A stretch of DNA of 64,000 nt. Source: JBFWMG01 sp050251715. GTDB lineage: Bacteria > Desulfobacterota > Desulfovibrionia > Desulfovibrionales > Desulfovibrionaceae. The notes beneath the pieces were generated by a model. That model made no database searches. It saw only the letters and a list, made by a program, of their open reading frames with translations, and had not been told where the DNA came from. The first letter of the stretch is position 1; each line of letters starts with the position of its first letter. Below are positions 37,349 through 46,224 of the stretch, piece after piece. The stretch covers positions 1 to 64,000 of the forward strand of contig JBFWMG010000005.1 of NCBI GenBank assembly GCA_050251715.1, read 5' to 3'. The translations under genes and the position numbers were made by a program.

Positions 37349-37758
37349 CGCATCTTAGCATTGAAACAACGCGAGAAGTTGAAATAATGAAGCATTATTT
37401 CAACAAAACGCATAAGAGCATCCAACCTTTTGCAAAGGTAAGACGCTCTAGCGCATTTCAGCATTGAAGCAATGCGAGAAATTGAAATAATGAAGCATTA
37501 TTTCAACAAAATGCATAAGAGCATCCAACCTTTTGCAAAGGCAAGATGCTCTAGCGCATTTCAGCATTGAAACAACGCGAGAAGTTGAAATAATGAAGCA
37601 TTATTTCAACAAAACGCATAAGAGCATCCAACCTTTTGCAAAGGCAAGATGCTCTAGCGCATTTCAGCATTGAAGCAACGCGAGAAGTTGAAATAATGAA
37701 GCATTATTTCAACAAAATGCATAAGAGCATCTAACCTTTTTCAAAGGTAAGATGCTCT
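37347..37758 (+). repeat. Four tandem copies of a 103-bp palindromic element
   Basis: Copies at 37347-37449, 37450-37552, 37553-37655 and 37656-37758, each exactly 103 bp, differing at only a few positions. Each has imperfect terminal inverted repeats (AGCGCAT... / ...GATGCTCT) and CTAG at each junction. A central perfect palindrome GTTGAAATAATG-AAG-CATTATTTCAAC and a small AACCTTTTGCAAAGG hairpin lie within. It occupies the gap between two convergent genes. MITE- or REP-like; no transposase in the window. Confidence 0.95.
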
Positions 37759-37785
37759 AAAGGCCGCGACCGTTGCATCCGGTTG

Positions 37786-39765
37786 TCATGCGCCGCTGCC
37801 GCCCGCTACCACCGCCCCGTGCAACGGACACCGGGACATGCCGTCGCTGAAGCTCATGTAACAACACCCGCCCGCTTCCTTGGCCGCATACATGGCGGCA
37901 TCCGCCTTGCGCAGCAAATCCTCGGCGGCGACGCCCTGGTCGGGGAAAATGGCCACCCCGATGCTCGCGCCCACGTCGCACCGCACACCCTGCACCACGT
38001 ATGGCGCGCACAACGCCAACACGATCTGCTGGGCAACGGTAGTGGCATCGCCCGGGCTGGCAAGCGAGGTCAGCAGCACGGCGAACTCGTCGCCGCCCAG
38101 CCGGGCCACGGTGTCCGAGCGGCGTACGCGGCGTTCCAGGCGCACGGCGGCCTCCTTGAGCACCTCGTCGCCGATGTGGTGGCCATGCGTGTCGTTGATG
38201 GGCTTGAATTTGTCCAGGTCGATGTACAGCACCGCGCCCAAGCCGCCCAACCTCTTGTTCTGCACCAGAGCCTGTTCAAGACGATCCCGCAGCAGGGTAC
38301 GGTTGGGGATGTTGGTCAAGGCGTCGAACATGGCCTTCTGCCGCAGGTTCATTTCGAGCAGTTTCCGTTCCGTAATGTCTTCGGCCATGCTGTCGATGCG
38401 CACCAGCCGCCCCAGGGAATCGGTGATCGCCCGTGCACTGACGGACACCCAGATTTTCCTGCCGTCCCTGCGCAACGCCTCAAAGGTAAAGTCCTCGACC
38501 ATGCCGAACGCATTCAGATCCGCGAAAAATCGGTCATGCTCCACATCGGTCGCACACATCACGCCCCGGATATTCCGTACCGCCGCCATAAGCTCGGCAG
38601 GCGTGTCATACCCAAGCATGCGCGCCATGGCCGGGTTGACCCTGGTAAACGTGCCGTCCGGCTCATTCTGGAAGATGCCTTCCACCGCGTTTTCAAAAAT
38701 GGCGCGGTAGGTGGCCTCGGCCTCGGCCAGCTTGCGCAACGCCTCGTTGCGGTCCGACACGTCGATGCCCACGGAAATGATGTGGCTTACGCCACCGTGG
38801 ACATCGCGCAGGATGGCGTTGGACCATGAGATCCGGCGCAACCGCCCCTGCCTGTCCCGCCACTCGCATTCAAAATGTTGGGGGGATTCGCCCGCGCGCA
38901 GACGGCGCAACGCATCCGCCACGGCAAAGTGATCCTCCCGCGGCACGAAAAGCTCCAGCATATCCCGGCCGCGCGCCGCCTCTGTATCCACCCCGGTGAA
39001 CCGTTCGCAGGCGGCGTTCAGGCGCACGACACGGTTCCCGCTGTCCAGCACCACCATCAGCGCCTCCGCCGTGTCGAACACCGCCGCGACAAAATCCCGT
39101 TCCTGCATCAATTCGCTGGTGCGCTGCACCACCTGTATTTCCAACTCGTGCTTATACGTGAGCAACTGCCGTTCCGATTCGGCCAGCTTGTCCACACTGT
39201 CCCGCAGGTTGGCGTTCATCTCGTTGATGTACTTGTACAACTCGTACGACTCCACCAGATTGGCACACGTGAACAAGGTGAACGACAACAAGGAGTACGC
39301 GATGTCAAGGATGTCCTGGCGATCCGCATGCAGCACGCCGACGAACATGCCCCGGGTGCGTGATGCGGTGCGCACGCTATGGAGAAGCAACTGGTCCGGG
39401 GCGGAGACGGCGGGAGCCAGGACCGGGCGGCTGCGCGCCATGGACCAGCCCAAGGTGCGGTCTTCGATGAGCGCATCGAGTTCGCGCTGAAAAAACGCCG
39501 CCAGCGAATCGGGGCGGCTCACGGCCAGGCGCAGGTCGCCGTCCGCCTCGTCGACCAGGAAAAAGGCCATGGCCTTGAAGTCGATGAGCGCCGCCACCCT
39601 GGCCGCGGTTTCGTCCAAAATGGACGCCACGCCGTCTTTGCACTCCGGATCAGGGCGCAGGCCTTCCAACTCGGAGGCCTTGTCCAGCGCATCCAGCATC
39701 ACGCGTTTTTCCCTGGTCAGGTAGTCGACCAGCGCCTTGAGTTGGCGGACCGCGTCTTCGGACAT
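37786..39765 (-). CDS. PAS/GGDEF diguanylate cyclase
   Basis: A 659-residue soluble cyclase synthesising cyclic-di-GMP. The N-terminal region (about 1-190) looks GAF-like (AMAFFLVDEADGDLRLAVSR), a coiled coil follows (about 195-265), then two PAS-PAC units (starting near 265 and 395, each ending in a DITERK/DVSDRN-type linker), and a GGDEF domain. The signature ARLGGDEFAVLL is intact near 555, and the inhibitory site RRSD lies five residues before GGDEF, so product inhibition is expected. There is no transmembrane segment. The start at 39765 lies one base after the HDOD gene's stop, making a two-gene operon. Confidence 0.93.
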   Translation of the reverse strand: MSEDAVRQLKALVDYLTREKRVMLDALDKASELEGLRPDPECKDGVASILDETAARVAALIDFKAMAFFLVDEADGDLRLAVSRPDSLAAFFQRELDALIEDRTLGWSMARSRPVLAPAVSAPDQLLLHSVRTASRTRGMFVGVLHADRQDILDIAYSLLSFTLFTCANLVESYELYKYINEMNANLRDSVDKLAESERQLLTYKHELEIQVVQRTSELMQERDFVAAVFDTAEALMVVLDSGNRVVRLNAACERFTGVDTEAARGRDMLELFVPREDHFAVADALRRLRAGESPQHFECEWRDRQGRLRRISWSNAILRDVHGGVSHIISVGIDVSDRNEALRKLAEAEATYRAIFENAVEGIFQNEPDGTFTRVNPAMARMLGYDTPAELMAAVRNIRGVMCATDVEHDRFFADLNAFGMVEDFTFEALRRDGRKIWVSVSARAITDSLGRLVRIDSMAEDITERKLLEMNLRQKAMFDALTNIPNRTLLRDRLEQALVQNKRLGGLGAVLYIDLDKFKPINDTHGHHIGDEVLKEAAVRLERRVRRSDTVARLGGDEFAVLLTSLASPGDATTVAQQIVLALCAPYVVQGVRCDVGASIGVAIFPDQGVAAEDLLRKADAAMYAAKEAGGCCYMSFSDGMSRCPLHGAVVAGGSGA

Positions 39766-39766
39766 G

Positions 39767-41023
39767 TCATTCCCCGTTGTGGAGCAGCGCGGCGAACACG
39801 TCGTCCAACTGCCGTTCGACCTGGCTGACAACCCCGGACAGCACGCTGACCGGCAGTTGCAACAACTGCCACGCGCCAGGCTCCGGGATTGGGACGTAGC
39901 ATTCGCCGCTGCCGCCATATTGCAAAGCCACGGCCAGCAGATCCGCCACATGGATGATGGCCGCCTCTTGCGGCGCCGGCGCCCTGGACGGCTCGTGGTG
40001 GTGCTCGATCATGCCCACAAGGGCTGCCGGAAACTTCCATTCCCTGGCCAGGGCTCCGGCAAGGGCAGCGTGATCAAATCCCAAAAAGGCTCGCTCCATG
40101 TCCGTCAGCGACTCGGGGCGTGTCCGCGCCTCCCGCAGCGGCGCCACCGCGCAGTCCGGCGCGGCCTTGCAGTAGATGATCCGGCCGATGTCGTGCAGCA
40201 GGCCGCCCACGAAGAAGCGCTCCTCCTGTACGCCCGGAATGTACCCGGCCAGGATTTTCGCCAGCATGGCGCAGGCAAAGGAATGCTGCCAAAAGGATTT
40301 CATGTTCAGCAGATGGGAGGAGATGCCGTCGAACATGGTGGCCACGGAAATGCCCAGCGCCAGCGTGGAAATTTCGTTGACGCCCATGAGGGCCACCGCG
40401 CGCGTGATGGAGTCGATGCGTGAGGGCAAGCCGTAGAGCGGGCTGTTGACCAACCGAAGCAACCGGGCGGAGACGGACGGGTCGCGGCCCACGATGTCGG
40501 CCAGATAGGTGGCGGATGATCCGGGTGTCTTCACCGCATCCACGATCTGAAAATAGATGGCCGGAAAGGAGGTAAGAGCCACCTCGCGCGACACGAGCTC
40601 CGCCATGTCAAGCCGCTCGCACGCCGCGTCCGCCCCCGATGACATGTCGATTTCAGGGCACCAGTCCGCGTCATCCCGCAGGGGCGCGCCCCTGGCGATC
40701 AGCCGCGCCCGCCGCAGCACGCACAGGCGGAATATCTCCGCCAACGGCTCGCTGTCACGGTCCGTAAGGCAAAACAGCCCTTCCAGATCATCTTGGGCGT
40801 GGCACAAATGTTCGGGTTCAAGCTCGCTGGTTGATGTCGCGACGGCCTCCTGCTGGTCAATGCCCACGATATCGGCCTCGGTCGCGCCCCAGATCTTCAT
40901 GACGCGCAGATGGTTGGACTCGATGACCGTTCCCTTGGGCAGCAAGATCCGTCCCTGGGTGTTGGCGAGATCGGCGGCCAGCTCCATGCCTGGCTGCAAG
41001 TCATCAACATGTACCAGCCCCAT
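39767..41023 (-). CDS. HDOD domain protein
   Basis: A 418-residue signalling protein: N-terminal region of about 150 residues (LVHVDDLQPGMELAADLANT, ILLPKGTVIESNHLRVMKIW) resembling DUF3391-like leader sequences of HD-GYP/HDOD proteins, then HDOD (about 165-370): LTSFPAIYFQIVDAV, RLLRLVNSPLYGLPSRIDSI, GGLLHDIGRII and HHEPS. The GYP cyclic-di-GMP phosphodiesterase motif is absent, so it is probably a regulator, not an enzyme. ATG 41023 has AAGGAGGGG. It is translated just ahead of the diguanylate cyclase gene, so it may modulate that enzyme (inference). Confidence 0.9.
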   Translation of the reverse strand: MGLVHVDDLQPGMELAADLANTQGRILLPKGTVIESNHLRVMKIWGATEADIVGIDQQEAVATSTSELEPEHLCHAQDDLEGLFCLTDRDSEPLAEIFRLCVLRRARLIARGAPLRDDADWCPEIDMSSGADAACERLDMAELVSREVALTSFPAIYFQIVDAVKTPGSSATYLADIVGRDPSVSARLLRLVNSPLYGLPSRIDSITRAVALMGVNEISTLALGISVATMFDGISSHLLNMKSFWQHSFACAMLAKILAGYIPGVQEERFFVGGLLHDIGRIIYCKAAPDCAVAPLREARTRPESLTDMERAFLGFDHAALAGALAREWKFPAALVGMIEHHHEPSRAPAPQEAAIIHVADLLAVALQYGGSGECYVPIPEPGAWQLLQLPVSVLSGVVSQVERQLDDVFAALLHNGE

Positions 41024-41075
41024 GCGCCCCTCCTTGGCAAACAACGCACCCGCGCCTACAGGCCCACCATCAACA

Positions 41076-41103
41076 ATACCACCTGGATAGTCATCCTACA
41101 TTA
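41076..41103 (-). promoter_or_regulatory. Candidate promoter for the HDOD/diguanylate cyclase operon
   Basis: Minus-strand TTGCAA...TAGGAT with a spacer of about 16 bp in the short gap after the Rad50-like operon. Weak match. Confidence 0.3.
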
Positions 41104-41128
41104 CAAACGATGCGTTGCAAACGGAAAG

Positions 41129-41812
41129 TCACACGTCACGAACGTCACGCAGCACACTCACCACCACACCCTGCTCCCGGCTGGGCGCAAGCCCGTAGAT
41201 GCGGTCCGCATGCGCGGCGAACAGGTCCACGGGGTGGTGGCTGACCACAATGACCTGCACGTGCAGGGCATCGGCAATGGTCTTGATGCATTTCATGAAC
41301 TTGGGCACCAGCTCGGGCTTGAGCCAGCAGTCCTGTTCGTCCAGCACAAGAAAAGGGCGGTGCGTGGCGGGATCGAGCTGGGCCAACGCCACCAGCCGCA
41401 ACCCCGTGGACAGGATGTTGCACACCGACCCGCCCTGGCCGTTGAGGATGTGTTCCGGCTGTCCCTGGTTCTCGATCTGCAATTCGATGGACAGGCGGTT
41501 CTGCCTGATCTGGCGCAGGCTGGTCACGCGGCGGTCCTGTCCCAGAATTTCGCGCACCGCATGGGTCAGGTTGGCCTCCACCTCGTCCAGAATGGTGCCG
41601 AACAGCTGCGCGGCCAGGTCCTCCAACCGCTGCGCCGCCTGGGGCGCCAACTCCAGAAAATCGCGCACGCCGCCAAGCGCCTGCCGGGTCGTGCCGTGCG
41701 CGGCCACCGCGTTGTCGGCCATGCCGCGCAACCGGTCGAGCCGGCGCTCCAGCGCGCGCAGCTCGTCCCCGGACGCCTGCGGCGGGGCATGCGTCTCCAT
41801 TTCCCGGTTCAC
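41129..41812 (-). CDS. Rad50/SbcC-like ATPase, C-terminal half as a separate protein
   Basis: A 227-residue protein equivalent to the C-terminal lobe of SMC-like ATPases. Residues about 15-95 are helical (descending coiled coil). A glycine-rich signature GQGGSVCNILSTGLRLVAL sits at about 125-142, Walker B with catalytic Glu (PFLVLDEQD) at about 153-161 and the H-loop VIVVSHHP near 188-194. There is no Walker A, so it cannot work alone. The missing nucleotide-binding lobe is encoded by the gene at 43137. GTG 41812 overlaps the preceding stop by 4 bp (GTGA); ATG 41800 is an alternative. It is the last gene of the operon. Confidence 0.8.
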   Translation of the reverse strand: MNREMETHAPPQASGDELRALERRLDRLRGMADNAVAAHGTTRQALGGVRDFLELAPQAAQRLEDLAAQLFGTILDEVEANLTHAVREILGQDRRVTSLRQIRQNRLSIELQIENQGQPEHILNGQGGSVCNILSTGLRLVALAQLDPATHRPFLVLDEQDCWLKPELVPKFMKCIKTIADALHVQVIVVSHHPVDLFAAHADRIYGLAPSREQGVVVSVLRDVRDV

Positions 41813-42138
41813 GCGCCCTGCGCCCCGTCCGTGGCGGCCTCCACGGCGGCCAGCCCGGCGCGCACCGTGGCGATGTGTTCGCCATAGGCCGCCACCAGCC
41901 GCGCGTTTTCCTCCCGCTTGGCCGCAAGCAGCGCTTCCAGCTCTTCGGGATCGGCCGTGCCGTAGGCGGTGTGGGCCTCGGTCTCCAGGTCGGCAAGCTG
42001 CCGTTCCAGATTGGCCAGATCCTGTTCAGTGCGCACCTTGCGTTCCTTCAGCGCGTCATACTCCCGCTTGAGCCCGCTCAGCTCCTGCTCCAGGGCCAGA
42101 TCCGCGTTGGCGCGGGCGTCAGCCGTTGGGTTCGCCAT
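41809..42138 (-). CDS. Small coiled-coil protein of the Rad50-Mre11-like operon
   Basis: A 109-residue charged, helical protein (ALEQELSGLKREYDALKERK, VRTEQDLANLERQLADLETE) with heptad-like Leu spacing over about 80 residues and no catalytic motif. It overlaps the phosphoesterase gene upstream by 20 bp and the C-half ATPase gene downstream by 4 bp. It may supply part of the descending arm missing from the C-half protein, or be a subunit bridging the halves; both are inference. GAGG precedes the ATG. Confidence 0.7.
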   Translation of the reverse strand: MANPTADARANADLALEQELSGLKREYDALKERKVRTEQDLANLERQLADLETEAHTAYGTADPEELEALLAAKREENARLVAAYGEHIATVRAGLAAVEAATDGAQGA

Positions 42139-43144
42139 GGGTCGCCTCCTCGTAAAGCTCCCAGATCAACCGCTCCGCAGCGGTGTCCTGGGTCAGATTG
42201 TCCTGTAAAAACTGCTTGAGCCCCTCGCCCTGGCGCGTCCTGCGCCAGGCCAGGCGCTCGAGCCCCTGCAAAAAGAGCGATTCCCGGTCCCCGCCCGCGT
42301 CCTCTTCCGGGAAATCCTGGTCGGGAAAAACCTCGCTGAAGGGCTGGATGGGCACGTCCCACGTTCCCAGTTCCGCGCAGCCGGGCGTCCAGAAGCGCGC
42401 GGCGGGCCGCCGCTCCATGGCGCGGCGCGAAAAGGTGAGCCGCACCATGCCGCCCGCGTTGACCCAGCGCGTCCCGCCCGTGATGACCATGGGCTGGGGC
42501 CGGTGGATGTGGCCGTTGACGATCCAGTCCACGCCGGGAATCTCGTGCGGCTTGATCGGCTTGAACTCGTAATCCGGGAACCCGATGTTGTGGTGGGTGA
42601 CCCACAACACGGCCTCTGCCTCGGCCCTGGCAAAAGCGCCGGGCAAGGGAGCCATGTCCGGCGATGCGCCCACCACGGCCTCGGCGGGGCCGCCCGGGGC
42701 GTGCGCGGGCACGCGCAACCGGAACTGGGGACCGGGTTCGGCCATGAGATGGATGACGCCCGCCGCATCGAGCACGGCCATGGACACGTCCGGGGTGTAG
42801 CGCGCCTGGTATTTGTCGTGGTTGCCCACCAGCACCCAGGGCTTGCAGGGAACGTCGTGGGCGCGGAACAGGTCGATGATCGCCACCAGCAGGGCGTTGG
42901 GGTTTTCGCGCGGCCAGTGGAACAGGTCGCCGCACACCACCACGGCCATGCCCAGTTCCCTGGCGCGGGCCAGGCCCGCGCGCACCTTTTCCATGACCTG
43001 CTCGCCATATCCCTCCAGCCGCTGGCCCGGAGGCGTGGCGGCCAGATGCGGATCGGCGAGGAAGAAAAGACCGTTGGCCTCGACAATGGGCAGATCCGCA
43101 GGGGCGCTCCATGCTGCGGGCGCTGCCTTGGCCTGGCTAGACAT
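42119..43144 (-). CDS. Mre11/SbcD-like metallophosphoesterase
   Basis: A 341-residue nuclease-like phosphoesterase. Conserved dimetal motifs appear in order: DPHL (about 31-34), GDLFHW (about 72), VGNHDKYQ (about 105), THHN (about 190) and VNGHIHRPQ (about 217). All metal ligands are present. A C-terminal extension (FPEEDAGGDRESLFLQGLERL) may be the partner-docking region. Start is at ATG 43144 or 43150; 43144 is better spaced from AGGGGG, and either overlaps the N-half ATPase gene. Position between the two ATPase halves implies a Mre11-Rad50 type complex. Confidence 0.85.
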   Translation of the reverse strand: MSSQAKAAPAAWSAPADLPIVEANGLFFLADPHLAATPPGQRLEGYGEQVMEKVRAGLARARELGMAVVVCGDLFHWPRENPNALLVAIIDLFRAHDVPCKPWVLVGNHDKYQARYTPDVSMAVLDAAGVIHLMAEPGPQFRLRVPAHAPGGPAEAVVGASPDMAPLPGAFARAEAEAVLWVTHHNIGFPDYEFKPIKPHEIPGVDWIVNGHIHRPQPMVITGGTRWVNAGGMVRLTFSRRAMERRPAARFWTPGCAELGTWDVPIQPFSEVFPDQDFPEEDAGGDRESLFLQGLERLAWRRTRQGEGLKQFLQDNLTQDTAAERLIWELYEEATHGEPNG

Positions 43145-44489
43145 GCTCATGCCCCCCTTCCAGGAAATGGGCGGCGTCCAGCCCCGCCCCGCACAGCGGG
43201 CAATGGCCAATGGCCTGGATGCGCTGGTGCATGGCCTGGGTCGCGGCGGCCAGTTCGGCCTCGCGTGCGGCCAACGCCCGCCGCTGCGCGGCGACCCGCT
43301 CGCGCGCGGCGCGCACGGCGGCCAGCGTGCGCTGCAACGGCGCCACCTCCAGCAAGGCCGGGGGAGCGGCCAGGGGCGGCACGGCGCTCACGGCACGGCG
43401 CTGGGCCGCGATGCGGTCGGCCACGGCGGCGCGGCGGCGCAGGTGCCCGGCCAGCGGCGCGGCGGCAAAAAGCTCCGGCGCGGGACGCAGCAACGCCAGG
43501 GCCGCATGGGCGGCGCGGGCAACGGCCAGGGTGCGGATCGTGGCGCACAGGCGCATGGCACGGCGTTCCAGCCCGGTCGCATCGAACAGGGAGGGCGGCA
43601 CGGCCAGGGGCGCGAACGCGGCGGCGCGGGCCGTCGCCGCGGCCAGGGCAACGGCGGTGCGCGCCTGGCGCGCCACCAGCGCGGCCAGGGCTGCGGCGGG
43701 AAAGAGTTCGGGCGCGGGACGCAGGGGCGCGCAGACGGCCAGCCGTTGGTCCAGCAGGGTGCGCTCCCGGCGCAGGCGGACCAGATTCACGGCCATGGCC
43801 TGCATGCGCGGCTCTTCGGCGCGACCGGCGCGGACGGCGGCGTCCAGGTCGCGGGCCAGCCCAAGGGCCAGCTCGATGTCCGGCAGCGGCGCAAGCCGGT
43901 CCAGGCCGCGTTCGATATCCGCCATGCGGGTGGCCAGGGTGCGTTCCTCCACCTTGGCCCGCTGCACCCGGTTCTTGAGCAGATTCTGCATGGTCAGCAG
44001 GTGGGCGGCTTCGCTGGAAGCCGCGAAAAACGCGGCCAGGGCGGTGCCGGGCCGGTCCAGCAAAAAGATGGGATAGCGCTGGTTGCCGATGTGCACGTCC
44101 ACGGGATCGTGCGGCGGCTCCAGCTCCACGGGCGCGAGGCGCAGCAGCGCGGCCACGTCTTCGGGCGTGTTGCGGCCGAACTTGTAATACTTTTCCGGCT
44201 CCGCGTCCGGGTCCGCGCCCGCCGGATGCACCTCGTACATGGCGTGGCGTTCCTTGCGCACCCAGGCCACCCGCGTGCCATCCTCCAGCGTCACCTCCAC
44301 CCGCGCCGCGTCCGCGCCGTGGCGGATGTAATAATGGGGAATGGAGTTGGACACGAGGCAGCGCAACGCCTCGACCACGGCGGATTTGCCGATGTTGTTG
44401 GGGCCGGTGAGCACGGTCACGCCCGGCCCGAGTTCCAGCTCGGTCCGGCCATGGGCCATGAAATTTTCCAGTACGAGCCGCGTTATCAT
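43137..44489 (-). CDS. Rad50/SbcC-like ATPase, N-terminal half with zinc-hook motif
   Basis: A 450-residue protein beginning MITRLVLENFMAHGRTELEL, with Walker A GPNNIGKS at residues 29-36, the N-terminal lobe to about 190, and a long helical arm. The CPLC motif of a zinc hook lies at about residues 430-433, and the protein ends about 17 residues later, just where the arm would turn. There is no signature motif and no Walker B. Between about 230 and 400 the arm holds four repeats of roughly 40 residues (P-x-P-x-L-F...L pattern). It overlaps the methyltransferase gene by 4 bp. Confidence 0.82.
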   Translation of the reverse strand: MITRLVLENFMAHGRTELELGPGVTVLTGPNNIGKSAVVEALRCLVSNSIPHYYIRHGADAARVEVTLEDGTRVAWVRKERHAMYEVHPAGADPDAEPEKYYKFGRNTPEDVAALLRLAPVELEPPHDPVDVHIGNQRYPIFLLDRPGTALAAFFAASSEAAHLLTMQNLLKNRVQRAKVEERTLATRMADIERGLDRLAPLPDIELALGLARDLDAAVRAGRAEEPRMQAMAVNLVRLRRERTLLDQRLAVCAPLRPAPELFPAAALAALVARQARTAVALAAATARAAAFAPLAVPPSLFDATGLERRAMRLCATIRTLAVARAAHAALALLRPAPELFAAAPLAGHLRRRAAVADRIAAQRRAVSAVPPLAAPPALLEVAPLQRTLAAVRAARERVAAQRRALAAREAELAAATQAMHQRIQAIGHCPLCGAGLDAAHFLEGGHEHV

Positions 44490-45397
44490 GCCTCTGCGTT
44501 CCCTTTCGCCTCGCCGCTGGCGTTCGCATCCGCGCCAAGCCCCGTGTCCGCCCCATCACGCCACACGGCCAGTTCATCCGGCCGCGCGTCCGACGGCGAA
44601 CCCGATGGTCCGGCATTGCATGCCAAAAACGGGCAAAAGGCAAGGGCTTCGGGCGTGAGGCGGGCGGCCGCGCCCTTGCCCGCGTACATGATGAGCGGCG
44701 CTTCGACCACCAGCCCCGGCCCGCCGTTCTTGCGCGCCTCCAGCAGCAGCAGCCGGGCGGGACTGGCGGCGTGGCCATGCACCAGGCGCAGCCGCTTGGG
44801 CTCCAGGCGCACGGCGCGGCACGCGGCCAGCACGTCGGGCAGCCGCTCGGCCAGATGCACCAGATGCACCGCGCCCCGGTTGCGCACGGCATACACCGCC
44901 GCCGCGACAAAATCCTCCATCCCGCCCTGGATCTCGAACCGCGCGGGCACCGTGGCGGGCGCCAGGGACACGCGCCCCCGCCCCGGTGAGCGGTAGGGCG
45001 GATTGGCCACCACCCGGTCGCACGACTCCGGCGCAACCGCGTCCTGCCCGCGCAGGGCGCGCATGTCGGCCCCGGCCACGGCAAAGCGGTCCGCCAAACC
45101 CAGCATGGCCGCATTGGCGCGGGCCGCCGCCAGCATGTCCGGGTCCGCGTCCAGCCCCAGCACGCGGGCGGGCGGACGGCTGCCCAACAGCAGGGCAAGG
45201 CCCACCACGCCGCAGCCTGTGCCGCAGTCGAGCACCGTGTCGTCGGGATGGCAGGCGGCAAAGGAGGCCAGGAGCAGCGCGTCCACGGCAAAGCGGAAGC
45301 CGCCCTGGGGCTGGGCCAGGCCGCGCGGGAAAAAAGCCCGCGCCTGCCGGGCATGGCGCGCGGGGTCGGGCGGGGTGAGGGAATGGGTCTGGGGCAT
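44486..45397 (-). CDS. TrmN6/YfiC-like N6-adenine methyltransferase
   Basis: A 303-residue SAM-dependent methyltransferase: FRFAVDALLLASFA, SAM motif VLDCGTGCGVVGLALLL, the acidic GLDADPDML and the N6-adenine catalytic motif ANPPYRS. This matches the tRNA1(Val) A37 N6-methyltransferase family, though other N6-adenine or protein targets are possible. ATG 45397 (MPQTHSL) follows GAGGA; an ATG at 45442 lacks a Shine-Dalgarno. It is the first gene of the overlapping operon (ATGA with the N-half ATPase); its relation to the nuclease genes may be only positional. Confidence 0.85.
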   Translation of the reverse strand: MPQTHSLTPPDPARHARQARAFFPRGLAQPQGGFRFAVDALLLASFAACHPDDTVLDCGTGCGVVGLALLLGSRPPARVLGLDADPDMLAAARANAAMLGLADRFAVAGADMRALRGQDAVAPESCDRVVANPPYRSPGRGRVSLAPATVPARFEIQGGMEDFVAAAVYAVRNRGAVHLVHLAERLPDVLAACRAVRLEPKRLRLVHGHAASPARLLLLEARKNGGPGLVVEAPLIMYAGKGAAARLTPEALAFCPFLACNAGPSGSPSDARPDELAVWRDGADTGLGADANASGEAKGNAEA

Positions 45398-45749
45398 GCG
45401 AGGCCGGTCCTCTTGCACGTTGCGGGGTTGGGGGTTGGCCATGGCGCGACGCGGCGGCATTGGACGGCGGAAGACGCGGGAGCGGCGGCGCACCAGGGCA
45501 TGTGGACACACCCTGGTTGTGCCTGCGGGTGTCCCGGGCGTCAAGGGTGTCGCCGACGTCGCGGGAAGGCGGGATGCGGCGGAATCCAGCGGATTGCCGC
45601 GCGTGTCTGACGGGCAGGCGCCCGGATTACCCGTATTGCCCGCACGGGGCTCTTTTACCGTGCCCAGGCCCGGAAAACGTGCTTATCAGCACCATTTCGT
45701 CACGAATTTACTAATAAATTATATATTGTTATCAAATCGTCACTCATAT

Positions 45750-46224
45750 AGATGCCGATACCCTCACATCTTGCCCCAGCATGTCTTCCGACACGCTCCC
45801 TGCCATGATCCCCAACCAGCCTCGCCCCTCTTCAGGGTGCGAAAAACGCATCCACCTCCCCCTTCCCGTCGCGCCGGGCGATCGCCCGCATGATCCGGTC
45901 CCACCCCACGCCGCAACACCGCCGCCATGCCCATCCGCCACCCTTCATGTACTACATGAGGGTACGCCGCATCCGCCCAAGACGTCATGCCGGCCCGCCC
46001 CTTCCCCGGCACCTTGCCGCCACGCCCACCATTCCCCCACCACCATCCCCCCCTCCCACCTGCCACGCGCGCGACACCGGCCACTGTGCCAGCCGCACCA
46101 CCCGTGCGCGGTCCCGCGCCCACCGCCCGCACCAATCCCCTCACCGCGCCTTGACCTGGATGCCGACATGGGGTATCGAAACCATACATTCATTTAAAAA
46201 CAGGAAGTAAGAAAGATGCCGATA
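45750..46224. other. C-rich interval flanked by an 11-bp direct repeat
   Basis: AGATGCCGATA occurs at 45750-45760 and again at 46214-46224, where it spans the start of the next gene. The roughly 450 bp between are strongly C-rich and G-poor on the plus strand, with proline-rich ORFs I do not trust. An AT-rich patch (about 45690-45755) precedes the first copy. The rest of the 818-bp gap (45398-45690) contains no recognised feature. Confidence 0.6.

Noticed and set aside
41129..44489. A single frameshifted SbcC gene rather than separate genes
   Set aside because: The N-half ends after the hook and the phosphoesterase gene lies between the halves, each with its own overlapping start, which a simple frameshift cannot explain.
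45781..46197. Proline-rich 138-residue plus-strand ORF
   Set aside because: Composition follows from the C-rich DNA, no Shine-Dalgarno, no recognisable domain, and opposite-strand ORFs are equally long.
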